From Chloroflexota bacterium (GTDB lineage: Bacteria > Chloroflexota > Anaerolineae > Caldilineales > Caldilineaceae), in NCBI GenBank assembly GCA_003451595.1, contig DMDA01000115.1:25038-41802 (forward strand): a stretch of DNA of 16,765 nucleotides, read 5' to 3'. Position numbers and translations under genes: made by a program. Within the stretch, counting starts at the first letter, position 1, and every line of letters starts with the position of its first letter. Below the pieces are notes generated by a model. That model ran no database searches. It saw only the letters and a program-made list of their open reading frames with translations, and was not told the DNA's origin. Of this stretch, positions 1 to 11,100 are shown piece after piece.

Positions 1-1883
1 GTGGGCAGCGGCGTGTTCGTCGCAGTCGGCGGGACGGGCGTATTGGTTGGCGCCTCGGTGGCAGCGGCAGCGATGACAGTCTCTGCTTTGGTCGCCGTCG
101 CTTCTGCCACAGGTGACTCTGTGGCAACTTCTGCAGTTGGGCGTTGCGGCGGCAGTAGAACCTGATCGATGACATGGACAATGCCATTGCTGGCTGTGAT
201 GTCAGCTTGCGCCAGCGGGACGCCATTGACGCGCACCTGATCACCCATGGTGGTAAAGACCAGCAGGTTGCCTTGCGCCGCTTCTGCAATGCCCGCTGCT
301 GCCAACTCTTCGGCGTTGAGACGGTTGAGGATCACGTGGTAGAGCAATACATTTTGCAGCGCCGATGGGTCGGCAAGCAGGGCGTCGAGCGCGCCTGCCG
401 GCAGTTTGGCAAAGGCGTCGTCTGTAGGGGCAAAGATCGTGAACGGGCCAGGGGCGGCGAGGTCATCGACCAGGCCAGCAGTTTCGGCGGCTTTGAGCAA
501 CGTTGAGAAGCCGCGCAGTTCGCCGACGAGATCGGCGATTGTGTCGCCAGTTGGCGATGGCGCCGGGATCGCGGTGGCGGCAATTTGGGCGCCAGCCGCT
601 TGTTCGTCGACGGCGGGCGGTAGTAACACCTGATCAATGACGTGGATTATGCCGTTGCTGGCGAGCAGGTCGCTGGCCACAACGTGGGCGCCGTTGACGG
701 TGAGGCCGCCGTTGAGGGCGAAAGTGAGCGGCTTGCCTTCAAGGGTGGCTGCATTCATGCCATTGGCGAACTCCGCAGCGGGCACCGCACCTGCAATGAC
801 ATGGTATTTGAGTACGTCTGCCAGCGCCTGTGGGTCAGCGAGCAGCGCGTCGAGGGCGCCGGCAGGCAGCGCGGCAAAGGCTTCTTCGCTCGGTGCAAAG
901 AGTGTGAACGGTCCCGCACCAGCCAGCGCTTCGCCAAGCCCTGCGGCCTCGATGACGGCTGTCAATGTTGGGAATTGCTCGGAGGCGGCCAGGGTCTCAA
1001 TCAGATTGGCGGTTGCCGCATCTGACGTGGCTTCTTCCGCAGGCGCCGTCGTTGCAGCGGCAGCTTCGGTCGGCGGCAGGAGCACCTGATCGATCATGTG
1101 GATCACGCCGTTGGCAACAGACAGATCGGCAGTGGTGACGGTTGCGTCGTTGACCCTGGCGACGCCGTCCGCCACTGTAATGTTGACGGGTGCGCCTTGC
1201 AGCGTCGGCAATTCGCCTGTGGCTAACTCATTCACCGTGAGCGCCTGTCCGTCAACAACGTGATAGAGCAACACCTGCGCCAGTTGCTCAGGGTCGGCCA
1301 ACAGCGTCGCCAGGTCATCAGCCGGCAGTGCTGCAAATGCGTCATTGTCTGGGGCGAAGATGGTGAAAGGTCCCGGCCCCGCCAGCGCATCGCTCAGATC
1401 GGCTGTCGCCAGCGCCGCCGCCAGGGTGGAAAACTCTGGGTCACCCGCAATCAGCCCGCGCGCTGTCGTCTCGACGCCCGTCACGGCGAACGGGTGCATG
1501 ACAATCCGTTCATTGACTGCCACCGGTGCATCCGGTCCGTCAGGGAATTCGTAGACGCCTGGGGCGCCGAGATCGCTGTGAAGCATGGCAAAGAGCGTAT
1601 CGGTGCGTCCAGTGGGGCTGACAGCAACTTTGACGTTGGCGCTGATGCCACCTGGAATTTGCGTATAGCCAAGTACAGCGCCGGGCTTACCGCCAGCATC
1701 GGCGTGGATCACCACCCAGCCTGGCCCATTGCTGGTCAGCCGGGTGATGTTGACCTGGCCATCGACAACGGGCTGATCGACGGTGAAAATGTCCGGCGTG
1801 AATTGGGCAAGCACGGCTGGCGCAATGCCCAAAAGCGCCAATAGGATGAGCACGAGCGTGAGCACATAAGTGCGTTTTGGCAT
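1..1883 (-). CDS. Secreted protein with DUF7282-like domain and three FAS1 (fasciclin) domains, C-terminus outside window
   Basis: The frame starts at ATG 1883 and stays open to the window edge, giving 627 visible residues. AGGAG (1891-1895) lies 7 nt upstream. Residues 1-26 form a signal peptide (basic MPKR, then a hydrophobic run ending in an ALA/Q-like site). Residues about 30-130 form a beta-rich domain like DUF7282 (WVVIHAD, GYTQIPGG). Three FAS1 domains follow at about 140-271, 290-422 and 445-578. Each has the first FAS1 box (for example FTIFAPDNDAFAALP), the YHV motif and the closing box NG(I/V)(I/V)H(V/M)IDQVLLPP. Linkers and the visible tail are rich in Ala, Thr, Pro and Glu. FAS1 domains mediate adhesion outside the cell, so this is probably a surface or matrix protein. 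Domains 2 and 3 share the LPAGALDALLADP stretch and look recently duplicated. The identity is firm; the ligand and anchoring are unknown because the C-terminus is missing. Confidence 0.93.
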   Translation of the reverse strand, partial: MPKRTYVLTLVLILLALLGIAPAVLAQFTPDIFTVDQPVVDGQVNITRLTSNGPGWVVIHADAGGKPGAVLGYTQIPGGISANVKVAVSPTGRTDTLFAMLHSDLGAPGVYEFPDGPDAPVAVNERIVMHPFAVTGVETTARGLIAGDPEFSTLAAALATADLSDALAGPGPFTIFAPDNDAFAALPADDLATLLADPEQLAQVLLYHVVDGQALTVNELATGELPTLQGAPVNITVADGVARVNDATVTTADLSVANGVIHMIDQVLLPPTEAAAATTAPAEEATSDAATANLIETLAASEQFPTLTAVIEAAGLGEALAGAGPFTLFAPSEEAFAALPAGALDALLADPQALADVLKYHVIAGAVPAAEFANGMNAATLEGKPLTFALNGGLTVNGAHVVASDLLASNGIIHVIDQVLLPPAVDEQAAGAQIAATAIPAPSPTGDTIADLVGELRGFSTLLKAAETAGLVDDLAAPGPFTIFAPTDDAFAKLPAGALDALLADPSALQNVLLYHVILNRLNAEELAAAGIAEAAQGNLLVFTTMGDQVRVNGVPLAQADITASNGIVHVIDQVLLPPQRPTAEVATESPVAEATATKAETVIAAAATEAPTNTPVPPTATNTPLP

Positions 1884-2001
1884 AAAGCGGCTCCTGACTT
1901 GCGGTGCGGCTTGACCATTAAATTGTGCCGTCGCCGAAGATGGCGAACGGGCGCTGTTCTATCTGTGCGCTACTGCGAAGTGGGATGGTAACGCTTTTTG
2001 T

Positions 2002-2030
2002 ATTCTAAATCACTTTTATCGTGAGTGCAA
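2002..2030 (-). promoter_or_regulatory. Candidate sigma-70-type promoter of the FAS1 gene
   Basis: On the minus strand TTGCAC (2030-2025) and TAGAAT (2007-2002) are separated by exactly 17 bp. The -10 box matches 5 of 6 consensus bases; the -35 box matches only its TTG. Transcription would start near 1995, leaving a leader of about 110 nt before ATG 1883. The leader shows no structure I recognise. Confidence 0.5.
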
Positions 2031-2038
2031 CGCCGCGC

Positions 2039-2070
2039 GTGTTGCGTATTGATCACGTCACACGCAACAC
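2039..2070 (-). repeat. Hairpin GTGTTGCGT / ACGCAACAC downstream of the hydrolase gene
   Basis: A perfect 9-bp inverted repeat (2039-2047 and 2062-2070) with a 14-nt loop lies 17 bp after the stop codon of the hydrolase gene. The same arms recur at 8102-8139 after another gene. The position suits a transcription terminator, but no U-run follows. It lies just upstream of the candidate FAS1 promoter. Confidence 0.6.
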
Positions 2071-2087
2071 ACAACGCTTTGCTCCCC

Positions 2088-3149
2088 CTAAATCGACGGA
2101 TCGCTTGCGCCGATCGGTGCGACCTCGGAAAAGGTGACGCCGGGTGCACTCGGTTGCTGCATGGCGGTCGCTGCCCAGACCTGATATCCGGGCGTCAACA
2201 GCTTTTGGTCGGTCAAAATATGGATAATCATATCAAGGGTCTTTTCTCCGTGTGTGCGCCCACGCGCATCGTTGGGTAGTTTCGTCTCCATGTCGAAGTA
2301 GTTGCCCTTGCCGTTGTGCGTGTATGCGCCCAGACAGATGATGTCGATACGCCCGTTCGCCATTGCTTGGTTCCACGGTGAGTTGGGCAGAATCGGCCAA
2401 CGTCCGGCGTAGAGCACGCCGCCCAATGCCTGCAAGGGGTCGGCGACGCCGTAGAGATGCCAAAGATGCGTCAGCTTCTCCAGCCCAGGATCGTCGGAGA
2501 GCATCCCACCCAGCGAGATCACGTAGAGCGGACTGGGCAGCGCCGCCAGATAGCTAGCCGCGCCGATAGAGATTTGCCCGCCGCCGCTCCAGCCTAACAA
2601 GATGATCGGGCGCTTGTTCTCAGGACGATAGCCCTTTTCGCGGAGCACCCGATAGATTTCGTTGGCAATGCCCAGGTTGTAGACTGGCCCATAGCGCCGA
2701 TCGGCGGAGACCAGCATTTGCAGCGCGTTGCGCAAATTGACCAGCAGCGAGAGCACGCTGTTGGGATTCTTAAAGCGCAGCTTTTCGATGCGACGCCACA
2801 ACCAGGCGAGCTGGCGCTGTCCGGTCAAACCGTTGTTGGTGACCGAGTAAGGGTAGACGTCGGTGATGACTTTTGCTGTTGCCAGTCGCTCTTCCAACCC
2901 GTGTAGAAACGGATATTCTTCTTCGGGGAACGAGTCGCCGGAGATGGCGCCGATGCCGGAAAGGTAGATGACATAGAAATCTGGCTCCGCTTCATTGTTG
3001 GCGGCGGCTTCCGCCTCACTCAGTTCGGTCGGCCCTTTCTTCTCTCCTTCACGCGTCCAACCCGCCCACCAGTTGAGCGATTCTAGCGGCGCCAGGGCTG
3101 CAGTGACAAAAAGTAGCAAGAACACGCCTATCAAGAGGTAGGTGATCAT
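2088..3149 (-). CDS. Membrane-anchored alpha/beta-hydrolase-like protein
   Basis: This is a 353-aa protein. Residues 2-21 are a hydrophobic helix (ITYLLIGVFLLLFVTAALAP) acting as an N-terminal anchor or uncleaved signal, followed by a charged linker. The rest looks like an alpha/beta-hydrolase fold: a beta strand then the nucleophile elbow LLGWSGGG with Ser188, Asp237 in LYGVADP, and His278 in AYTHNG or His300 in RTHGEKT as candidate triad members. This reading is from motif spacing only; I do not recognise a specific family or substrate. The start ATG overlaps the stop of the upstream membrane-protein gene as ATGA, so the two are likely translationally coupled and their products may work together at the membrane. 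A hairpin follows the stop codon. It could be a lipase- or esterase-like enzyme or an inactive relative. Confidence 0.72.
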   Translation of the reverse strand: MITYLLIGVFLLLFVTAALAPLESLNWWAGWTREGEKKGPTELSEAEAAANNEAEPDFYVIYLSGIGAISGDSFPEEEYPFLHGLEERLATAKVITDVYPYSVTNNGLTGQRQLAWLWRRIEKLRFKNPNSVLSLLVNLRNALQMLVSADRRYGPVYNLGIANEIYRVLREKGYRPENKRPIILLGWSGGGQISIGAASYLAALPSPLYVISLGGMLSDDPGLEKLTHLWHLYGVADPLQALGGVLYAGRWPILPNSPWNQAMANGRIDIICLGAYTHNGKGNYFDMETKLPNDARGRTHGEKTLDMIIHILTDQKLLTPGYQVWAATAMQQPSAPGVTFSEVAPIGASDPSI

Positions 3150-3832
3150 GGGTGCTGGCCTTTCAGCAATTCAGGCGCGTGTTCAGATTGGCTGAACTGA
3201 AGCAGCAAATCTTGCGCCGTGGCGTCAAGCGTTGTGCCCGCCACCTTCCGCCAGATGCGGTTGCGCATAGCCGCGATCGGCTTGCCCACCAGGTTGTTGA
3301 GCAATATCATCGCCAGCCATCCTAGCCCCACGGTGACCAGGGCGCCAATCAGACCGACCTGAAAGCCGAATTGAACCACACTGACCAGGATCAGAAACCC
3401 CCAGATGTTAAGGATTTTGCCAATGAATGGCCCCATCCACGGAATGAGAATGAAAAAACCAAAGATTAGCGGTGTAGTGCTCAGACCGACCATCCGCACA
3501 ATCGCCCATGGCCCCGGGGCGAACTCGAATAGAAAACGCCCGATCGCACTAATCGTCACACCCCAAACAAAATAGCTGATGACATACATGATCCCGTTGA
3601 GCAGCAGACTGAATAGAAAGCGTCCACGGCGGACGCGATTCACAAAGAGCACTACACTCTGCCCTAACAACACGGACGCCCCCGCCAGAAAGACGACGCC
3701 TAGCACCAACCCGCTTGAACGCGGGTTTGTGGCGACAAATTCGTAGAGGCGTGGATCTAGCGCCAACGCATAGCGGATGACCTGGAAGAGATGATCGAAA
3801 TAGGTGAAGAAATTTTGCATCAACTCAAGCAC
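3146..3832 (-). CDS. Polytopic membrane protein, Yip1-like
   Basis: This 228-aa protein has about five hydrophobic segments (roughly residues 41-65, 75-98, 108-132, 138-155 and 158-182), with soluble ends. The pattern of five helices with a GLSTTPLIFGFFILIPWMG stretch between helices recalls the Yip1 domain family, but this is a resemblance in layout, not a firm match. I chose GTG 3832 because AAAGGAAG (3847-3840) lies 7 nt upstream; ATG 3820 is the alternative and is four codons shorter. The gene overlaps the hydrolase gene by 4 bp. A good candidate promoter lies at 3889-3917, so the two genes look like a two-gene operon. Function unknown. Confidence 0.75.
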   Translation of the reverse strand: MLELMQNFFTYFDHLFQVIRYALALDPRLYEFVATNPRSSGLVLGVVFLAGASVLLGQSVVLFVNRVRRGRFLFSLLLNGIMYVISYFVWGVTISAIGRFLFEFAPGPWAIVRMVGLSTTPLIFGFFILIPWMGPFIGKILNIWGFLILVSVVQFGFQVGLIGALVTVGLGWLAMILLNNLVGKPIAAMRNRIWRKVAGTTLDATAQDLLLQFSQSEHAPELLKGQHP

Positions 3833-3888
3833 GTTGCTGCTTCCTTTTGCTTGGGAACGAATTGCGCCAGATCATCGACGATGTCTGC

Positions 3889-3917
3889 ATCATAAACTGA
3901 ACCCGGCGTTCTCGCAA
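3889..3917 (-). promoter_or_regulatory. Candidate promoter of the membrane protein/hydrolase operon
   Basis: TTGCGA (3917-3912) and TATGAT (3894-3889) on the minus strand are separated by exactly 17 bp and match the sigma-70 consensus at 4 of 6 and 5 of 6 bases. The -35 box and spacer lie inside one arm of the 51-bp palindrome at 3901-3951. Confidence 0.55.
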
Positions 3918-3951
3918 TCCCCTTTTCTGGAGGATTGCCGGAACGCCGGGT
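3901..3951. repeat. 51-bp palindrome between gcvP and the membrane-protein operon
   Basis: ACCCGGCGTTC (3901-3911) pairs with GAACGCCGGGT (3941-3951). After a 2x2 internal loop, GCAATCC (3914-3920) pairs with GGATTGC (3932-3938) around an 11-nt loop, so 18 base pairs can form. It starts about 65 bp after the gcvP stop and could act as its terminator or 3'-end stabiliser, although no U-run follows on the minus strand. It overlaps the candidate promoter for the next operon. The remaining part of the 183-bp gap (3952-4015) shows nothing I recognise. Confidence 0.75.
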
Positions 3952-4015
3952 GCTTCAGGGGTGTTACAGCCTTTCCCGTTCAATGGGACTGTTTCGCATT
4001 AGGGGCAAAATTTAT

Positions 4016-6898
<2,883 letters not shown>

Positions 6899-6933
6899 GA
6901 CTCAATTCTCCTTTGTACTGGCAATTCCACAAC

Positions 6934-7178
<245 letters not shown>

Positions 7179-7216
7179 AATGAGCTTGCGGCGTATGTAG
7201 TTGATCAACCGCATTT

Positions 7217-7244
7217 AGTATATCACACGCTTGCTGGCGCGCAA
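7217..7244 (-). promoter_or_regulatory. Candidate promoter of the gcvP leader
   Basis: TATACT (7222-7217) is a strong -10-like hexamer just upstream of aptamer 1. TTGCGC (7244-7239) lies 16 bp further upstream but matches the -35 consensus only at TTG. A start near 7210 would place the whole riboswitch in the transcript. Confidence 0.45.
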
Positions 7245-7260
7245 CCAGAAAAAGAGGAAA

Positions 7261-8076
7261 TCAACAAAGAGGGAGCAGCGGCAAATAGATGGGCTTGTTC
7301 GCGCGCGTTTCGCTCAGAAGCCTCGGCAGCCGTTTGATTTCCTTCACAACGCCGTCGAGGTCCTCAAAGTACATGAGCCTGAAGCCTGTGACAAAGGCGG
7401 AGTCCAGGTTGCGCGTCTGGCAGTCGATGGCCTGGGCGCGCAAGGCATAGGTATAGCCGCCCAAATCTGTCCCGTTATTGACATCCAACCAGTAGCGGGC
7501 GCGCTCACGCGGCGCAACGGTTGGCAGCGAGGCGACGGCGCCGCCGATCTCATCCGTAATCAGCACCGACTGTTCCAGGTTGACCGTGTAGGTGTACATC
7601 ACCGGGTCGCCGCGAAACGCAGTGACGCCTGCGCCGCTAGGATTTGCCAGGTCGATGTCAAGATAGGCTGTGGCAGTGCCCAGCCCGCAGCCACGCGAAC
7701 GCAAGAGCAGGCGCTTGCCGTCAGGCTGTGTCAGCAGGTATTCAACCGCTGCGTAGACATAGTCCGCTCCGCCGCCCGCAGCGGGGATCGTGTAGGTGTA
7801 GACGCGTTGCGTGACCGTGTAACCCTGCCCGCTATAGGCCACGCCCATCGGCCCGCTCCCATCAATTGAGACCAGGCGTTGATGCTCATATATCCGCCGG
7901 CCGGTGTTCAAGTAGGTAAAGTAACTGTGCGCCCAGGCGTTGTTGACGACCCACACGGCGCCATTCCATACCAGCGCCCCATTTCGATTCTCAATGCTCC
8001 CGTCGGCTGGCAGTATGTCAACATCGCCGCCAATCTCTTGGCGGTACTCGATATTACTGATTTCTAGGTTGACATT
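7261..8076 (-). pseudogene. Remnant of a secreted protein with C-terminal IYLPL tag, 5' end missing
   Basis: The frame is open from 8076 (TAG at 8077-8079) to TGA 7261, 271 residues. It has no ATG, and the first standard start is GTG 7956, which has no clear Shine-Dalgarno. Sequence upstream of that GTG (EYRQEIGGDVDILPADGSIE, then VWNGAVW) still looks like ordinary beta-rich protein, so the true N-terminus and any signal peptide appear to be lost. The body is rich in Tyr, Gly and beta-strand-like segments and resembles no family I know. It ends in KPIYLPLLPLC, the same kind of tail found twice at the end of the neighbouring beta-helix protein, which suggests an exported or surface protein. 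The upstream edge falls inside the left arm of the inverted-repeat element. Alternatively, a 231-aa protein from GTG 7956 may be made. Confidence 0.6.
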
Positions 8077-8179
8077 CTATGAGCGCAGTGTTGCATATTA
8101 CGTGTTGCGTGAGGGATTCCGACACGTAGCACGCAACACGCAACACTGAAAACATGAAAACTCTGCCTAGAAATCAGTA
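8055..8179. mobile_element. 125-bp nested inverted-repeat element, MITE-like
   Basis: TACTGATTTCTAGG (8055-8068) is repeated perfectly inverted as CCTAGAAATCAGTA (8166-8179). Inside are two nested stems: CAGTGTTGC/GCAACACTG (8086-8094 and 8140-8148) and CGTGTTGCGT/ACGCAACACG (8101-8110 and 8131-8140). The outer arms can be read as 12-bp terminal repeats flanked by TA on both sides, the target type of IS630/Tc1 elements; this reading is an inference. The right arm contains the stop codon of the beta-helix gene and the left arm begins the truncated neighbour. No transposase is present. Confidence 0.5.
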
Positions 8180-11100
8180 GTGGCTTCGCGACACCAGCGG
8201 GAGGTAGATATTCTTCTCCACCAAACGAGCCTCCGCTGCGGTGACGTTGCTCTGCGTTCGCGACACCAGCGGGAGGTAGATCTTCTTCTCCACCCCGGTC
8301 ACGACGACGGTCGCCGTGTGCCCCAGGCCATCGCTGTAGGTGTACGTCCCCAGCGTGGTGAACTGCCGCCGGTAGACGCGACCCGGCGCCAACATGCCGC
8401 CGTCAAACCCCAGGGTACTGGTGAGCGGATCCAGCGCATCGCCGGTGCGCGGCTGCGCGACCGGGTTGGTGTTCAGGCGCGCCAGGTCGGTGGCGGTCGC
8501 GTCCGCGTCTAGGGTGGAAATCCATTCCACGCTGGTGTTTGCCGGTATGGTCAGGGCTGCGGGATGCGGGCCATCTGGCAGCAGTGCAACCTGGGCGACA
8601 TTTTCCGCCGTCCACCGCGTGAGCGGCACGTTCACGTGGACGATGTCGTTGATGACCTGCACGACCGGACTGCGCCACGATTGGTAGCCATTCGCCCCTT
8701 CGACCTGCAAATAGTAAAAGCCCGGCGGCGTGAAGAAGGCAAAGTAGCCCTGCGGCCCGGTCACCTGCGGGTTGACCTGGTTCTTGTAGAGGTGCGCCGG
8801 CCAGGGGATCCAACCGCCCCATTCCGGCACCGAGACGTAAGCCGTCACCGTGATGCCCGCCAGCGCCTGCACCGGCGCATACATCCCCGTCGCAGCGTTG
8901 TAGCTGCCGCCGGCATCCACATCGAACACGAAACCGTCGGGATCAATCAACACCGCGCCATGCGTGGACTTGGGATCGCCTTCCGCGCCGCCCACGCCAT
9001 AGCATTGCGATTCGACGGTGACATCGTGCGCCCCACCAATGTTGAAGGTCCAGAAGCGTCCGTTATGGGATACCGGATTCTCATATATGACTCCATCGGC
9101 TTTGACTTTGAACGGGTTGATTGTGTCGTGCGGGCAACACGAGTACAGGTGCATTTGTGTGTTCCAGAACCCGTAGACGCCGGGCAGATGAAAGTCGTTG
9201 GCGGCGTAGCGGCCTTCATCATTGCGAAAGAAGAAGGTGTGATGCACGCCGAAGGCATCGCCTTCCCAATACGAACGCTGCGGACACCAATCCGCCTGTG
9301 GATAGGCGATGCTCACGTGATCGGAAGGCGCGCTGCACGCACCACCCGCGCCCGGTTCGCAGGCGATGGCATACAGATCAACTCCGGGATGGGTGTGGGT
9401 CAAGGCTGAAGTCCAGGTGAGCGCGAATTCGCCGGTAGCACTGGCGGTCGTTTCGCCCTTGAATTCGCCATCCTCGTAGAGACGCACGATCATCCCCGCG
9501 CCGGCCAGGCCGGAGGCGCTCAAGTACTTCCCTTCGTCCAGGCACATCTCGCCATCCAGCGGGGTGATGAACAGCGGCGGGAAAACCGGGCGCGGGGGAA
9601 CCTCGGTCGTCGCCGTGAAGGGAATCGTCCCCGCATTGCCGTTCGCCAGCGTGTAGGTCATCTGCCCGATGTTGGTGATCGTGTCGCCGCTGGTCGCCGT
9701 GTCCGAACGTGCGCTGAGGCCGACCCAGCCCCATTCACCGGGAAGGAGCGGCGCTTGCGCATACCACGAGAGCGCTGCGCCATCGCGAGCAAAACTCAGT
9801 CCCGGCGGGCTGGAAACCGAGAGCAGGTCCAGGCTTGTCGGAAACGTGTCGTGTACGGCATAGCGGGTCACTTGCGGCGCGGTGGTGGGGGCGTAATAGG
9901 CATAAGGAATCAGATAGTCCTGCTGCAAGTAGGTGGAAGGGGGAACGTTAATCCCAGTGTAATACACCTTCCACTGCGGCGCACTGGCGATTTTTGAGGC
10001 TTGCACGCCGCCACTGAGCGAGTACGGGCTTTCGTCGGCGCCGAGGTCGGGCGCGCTGCCCAGCGGGCGCGGTTGCCCGTCTATGTCGTGGGTGACATCG
10101 GTGGGAATGCCGGCATCCACCGCCGTCGAAGCCGCCGTGAGGTGATAGCCGTCGGCGGCAAAAGCCGGCGTCCCTGTGATCGGCGAGCGGTCGGTGAGGC
10201 CCCATGTCCCCGCGTTCAATGTCGGCGTGAGGACATCATACCGCAGCACGTGATCCAGGGTGACGTAGTCGTTTTGCCGCTTGATGCCGATCGTCCCGCT
10301 GTACAGAATCGTGTTGGTGTAAAAGGCTTTGCCCATCATGTGATAGATCATCGTGCCGTCACCGCCGGTGTTGTTCGCCACGGTCAAGTGCTCAAAGCGT
10401 GCAGGGGTATTGCTGTAGCGATAAAAGTAGAGGGCGCTGCCGGCGCTGGTGGCCGTGTTATCCAGGAAGGCCATGTTGCGGTAGGTGATGTTGAGATTGT
10501 CGCTGTATTTGGGGACGCTGTATAATCCGCCGCCCTCAGCCGCCGAGTTGCCGCGGAACAGATTGCCATCGTACACGGCGCTGGCGTTGTCTTGACAGGT
10601 ATAACTGCTACTGCCCGAGCAGTATTCTTCCTGATAGACGCCGCCGCCTTTGCCGTTGGCGTGATTATTCAGAAAGCGGTTAAACAGCACATCCACCGCG
10701 CCGGTGAGATACGCGCCGCCGCCGTTACCGGTGGTGGTATTGCCCTGGAACAGGTTATCGCGCACGATCACGGTGGTGGCTGCGCCGGTATCGGATTTGG
10801 CGGCGAGTTTCAAGCCACTGTTGCCATTACCGATCAAGTCGTTTCCTTCCACGATGATGCTGACGGCTCTCACGGGAACTACCAAGCCATAGCCGGTGTT
10901 GTCCCGCAGCAGGTTATGGGTGACGGTGATATTCACCACCGGCTCGCCCCACGAGGACACCACCAGGCCATTGCCCACGTTGCCGGTGAACGTGTTGTCC
11001 GCGATCAACGCGCCGGCCGTTTGCACCACCGCGCCGCCGTTGGTATTGCCCTCGAAGGTTGAGTCCAGCAGGCGCAGCGAGCCGATCCGCGTCCAAATCC

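Noticed and set aside
8071..8140. Short minus-strand ATG frames in the palindromic element as a start for the truncated gene
   Set aside because: The frames beginning MFSVLRVACY and MQHCAHRMST end at TAA or TAG within or near the left arm and are not in frame with the downstream protein.
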